From contig NZ_CP021917.1 of assembly GCF_002814095.1 (NCBI RefSeq), positions 1-64,000 on the forward strand: DNA of 64,000 bases, read 5' to 3'. The notes beneath the pieces are model-generated. The model worked only from the letters and a program-made list of their open reading frames with translations, ran no database searches and was not told the origin of the DNA. The translations under genes were made by a program, and so were the position numbers. Source of the stretch: Sagittula sp. P11. Its GTDB lineage: Bacteria > Pseudomonadota > Alphaproteobacteria > Rhodobacterales > Rhodobacteraceae. Of the stretch, positions 62,925 to 64,000 are shown piece after piece. The number at the start of each line of letters is the position of its first letter. Position 1 is the stretch's first letter.

Positions 62925-64000
62925 TCACTTCTTGCGCATCGCCGCCATGAGCGCGTCGCCCAGTGCGCCGGTGCCGCCCGAGGCCGGATTGCCGCCGCCC
63001 TGCGGGCCCTTGCCGCGCGGCGGCTGGCCCTTGGGACCGCCGGGGCCTTTCGGACCCTTGGGGCCGCCGGGGCCGGGCCGTCCGCCGGGTTTCGCGGCGC
63101 CGTCGCGGCGGGGCTGGTCATCGCGCCCGCCGCCGTCCTTGCGCATCGTCAGGCCGATGCGCTTGCGGGGGATGTCGACCTCCGTCACGCGGACCTTCAC
63201 CACATCGCCGGCCTTCACCACCTCGTGCGGGTCCTTGACGAAGCGGTCGGCGAGCTGGCTGACGTGGACGAGCCCGTCCTGATGCACGCCGATGTCGACG
63301 AAGGCGCCGAAGGCCGCGACGTTGGTGACGGTGCCTTCCAGCATCATGCCGGGTTTGAGGTCCTTGATCTCCTCCACCCCGTCGGTGAAGGTCGCGGTCT
63401 TGAAGCTGGGACGCGGGTCGCGGCCGGGCTTTTCCAGTTCGGAAAGGATGTCGCGCACGGTCGGCAGGCCGAAGCGGTCGTCGACGAACTGTTCGGCGCG
63501 GACGCCTTTCAGCGCCTCGGGGCTGCCCATGATCGCGCGGATGTCGCGCCCGCAGGCCTGCACGATGCGGCGGGCGACGTCGTAGGCTTCGGGGTGGACG
63601 GAGGAGGCGTCGAGCGGCTCCTTCCCGTCGCGGATGCGCAGGAAGCCCGCGCATTGCTCGAAAGCCTTGGGTCCGAGGCCGGTGACCTTCAGCAGCGCCT
63701 TGCGGGACTCGAAGGCGCCGTTGGCGTCGCGGTGGGTCACGATGGCCTGCGCGAGGCTGGGACCAAGGCCCGCGACGTGGCTCAGGAGCGGGGCGGAGGC
63801 CATGTTGAGATCGACGCCAACGGCGTTCACCGCGTCCTCGACCACCGCTTCGAGCGCCTGGCTCAGGCGGCGCTGGTCGACGTCGTGCTGGTACTGGCCG
63901 ACACCGATGCTTTCGGGGGTGATCTTCACCAGCTCGGCCAGCGGGTCCTGCAGGCGGCGGGCGATGGACACCGCGCCGCGCAGCGACACGTCGAGATCGG
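62925..64000 (-). CDS. tex: Tex-family RNA-binding transcription accessory protein, N-terminus beyond the window
   Basis: The visible part is the C-terminal half of Tex (about 770 aa in full). It contains the end of the YqgF-like domain, helix-hairpin-helix motifs ([16 protein letters not shown] and [18 protein letters not shown]), and an S1 RNA-binding domain ([20 protein letters not shown]). The tail after S1 is a low-complexity Gly/Pro/Lys stretch. Tex affects transcription and RNA handling under stress and is normally a single-copy core gene, which bears on whether this replicon is a chromid or chromosome. Confidence 0.92.
   Translation of the reverse strand, partial: DLDVSLRGAVSIARRLQDPLAELVKITPESIGVGQYQHDVDQRRLSQALEAVVEDAVNAVGVDLNMASAPLLSHVAGLGPSLAQAIVTHRDANGAFESRKALLKVTGLGPKAFEQCAGFLRIRDGKEPLDASSVHPEAYDVARRIVQACGRDIRAIMGSPEALKGVRAEQFVDDRFGLPTVRDILSELEKPGRDPRPSFKTATFTDGVEEIKDLKPGMMLEGTVTNVAAFGAFVDIGVHQDGLVHVSQLADRFVKDPHEVVKAGDVVKVRVTEVDIPRKRIGLTMRKDGGGRDDQPRRDGAAKPGGRPGPGGPKGPKGPGGPKGQPPRGKGPQGGGNPASGGTGALGDALMAAMRKK

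Overview
The window looks like part of a large extrachromosomal replicon (plasmid or chromid) of a GC-rich alphaproteobacterium, most likely a Rhodobacteraceae/Roseobacter-group member. The basis is strong GC bias, many solute-binding-protein transporters (one TRAP and four ABC systems), tightly overlapped operons (ATGA, GTGA, TAATG junctions), a glycine-betaine-type Rieske demethylase, and a Rep_3-type initiator divergent from a parAB pair. The family is inferred from gene content; no rRNA, tRNA or CRISPR array was seen.

Layout. 1-5.5 kb (minus): operon of an isocitrate-lyase/PEP-mutase-family lyase, an SDR, a DctQMP TRAP importer and an FAD-linked 2-hydroxyacid oxidase cut by the window edge. 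5.9-7 kb: an idonate-5-dehydrogenase-like zinc enzyme. 7.2-11.1 kb: a frameshifted methyltransferase divergent from an iron-chelate ABC importer, with an IscR-like site between them. 11.3-20.5 kb: a family-5 ABC importer with two paralogous binding proteins, a LysR regulator and a fumarase/aspartase-superfamily lyase. 20.8-37.4 kb: an amino-sugar and peptide salvage island (nagA, SIS deaminase, GntR regulator, BadF-type kinase, murQ-like etherase, sugar ABC importer, Gfo/Idh/MocA dehydrogenase, GNAT, M19 dipeptidase, peptide ABC importer) that reads as a peptidoglycan-fragment scavenging system.

37.6-51.8 kb: one-carbon and methylated-amine metabolism: purU, an AcoR-like regulator with a degraded AAA+ domain next to an NTF2-flavin monooxygenase fusion, ilvD, gbcAB with a LysR regulator, a Phd/VapC-type toxin-antitoxin pair, and a TetR regulator divergent from a DgcA-like demethylase. 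A formaldehyde-activating enzyme (gfa) lies just beyond the replication genes, so formaldehyde released by the demethylases could be handled locally.

51.8-56.2 kb: replication and partition module: rep (minus), a 608-bp origin with iteron-like repeats, a perfect DnaA box and an AT-rich segment, then parA-parB (plus). A palindrome built on GGTTTCG-(C/G)-CGAAACC half-sites recurs at least seven times here, mostly inside the rep, parA and parB reading frames; these are the best parS candidates. 56.9-62.8 kb (minus): moxR-DUF58-DUF4381-batA-batB-TPR-batD operon. The window ends inside tex.

Most striking: (1) the frame-independent parS-like palindromes whose centre base flips across the origin; (2) the combined muropeptide sugar and peptide salvage island; (3) an AcoR-family activator that has lost both GAFTGA and the Walker B acidic pair.
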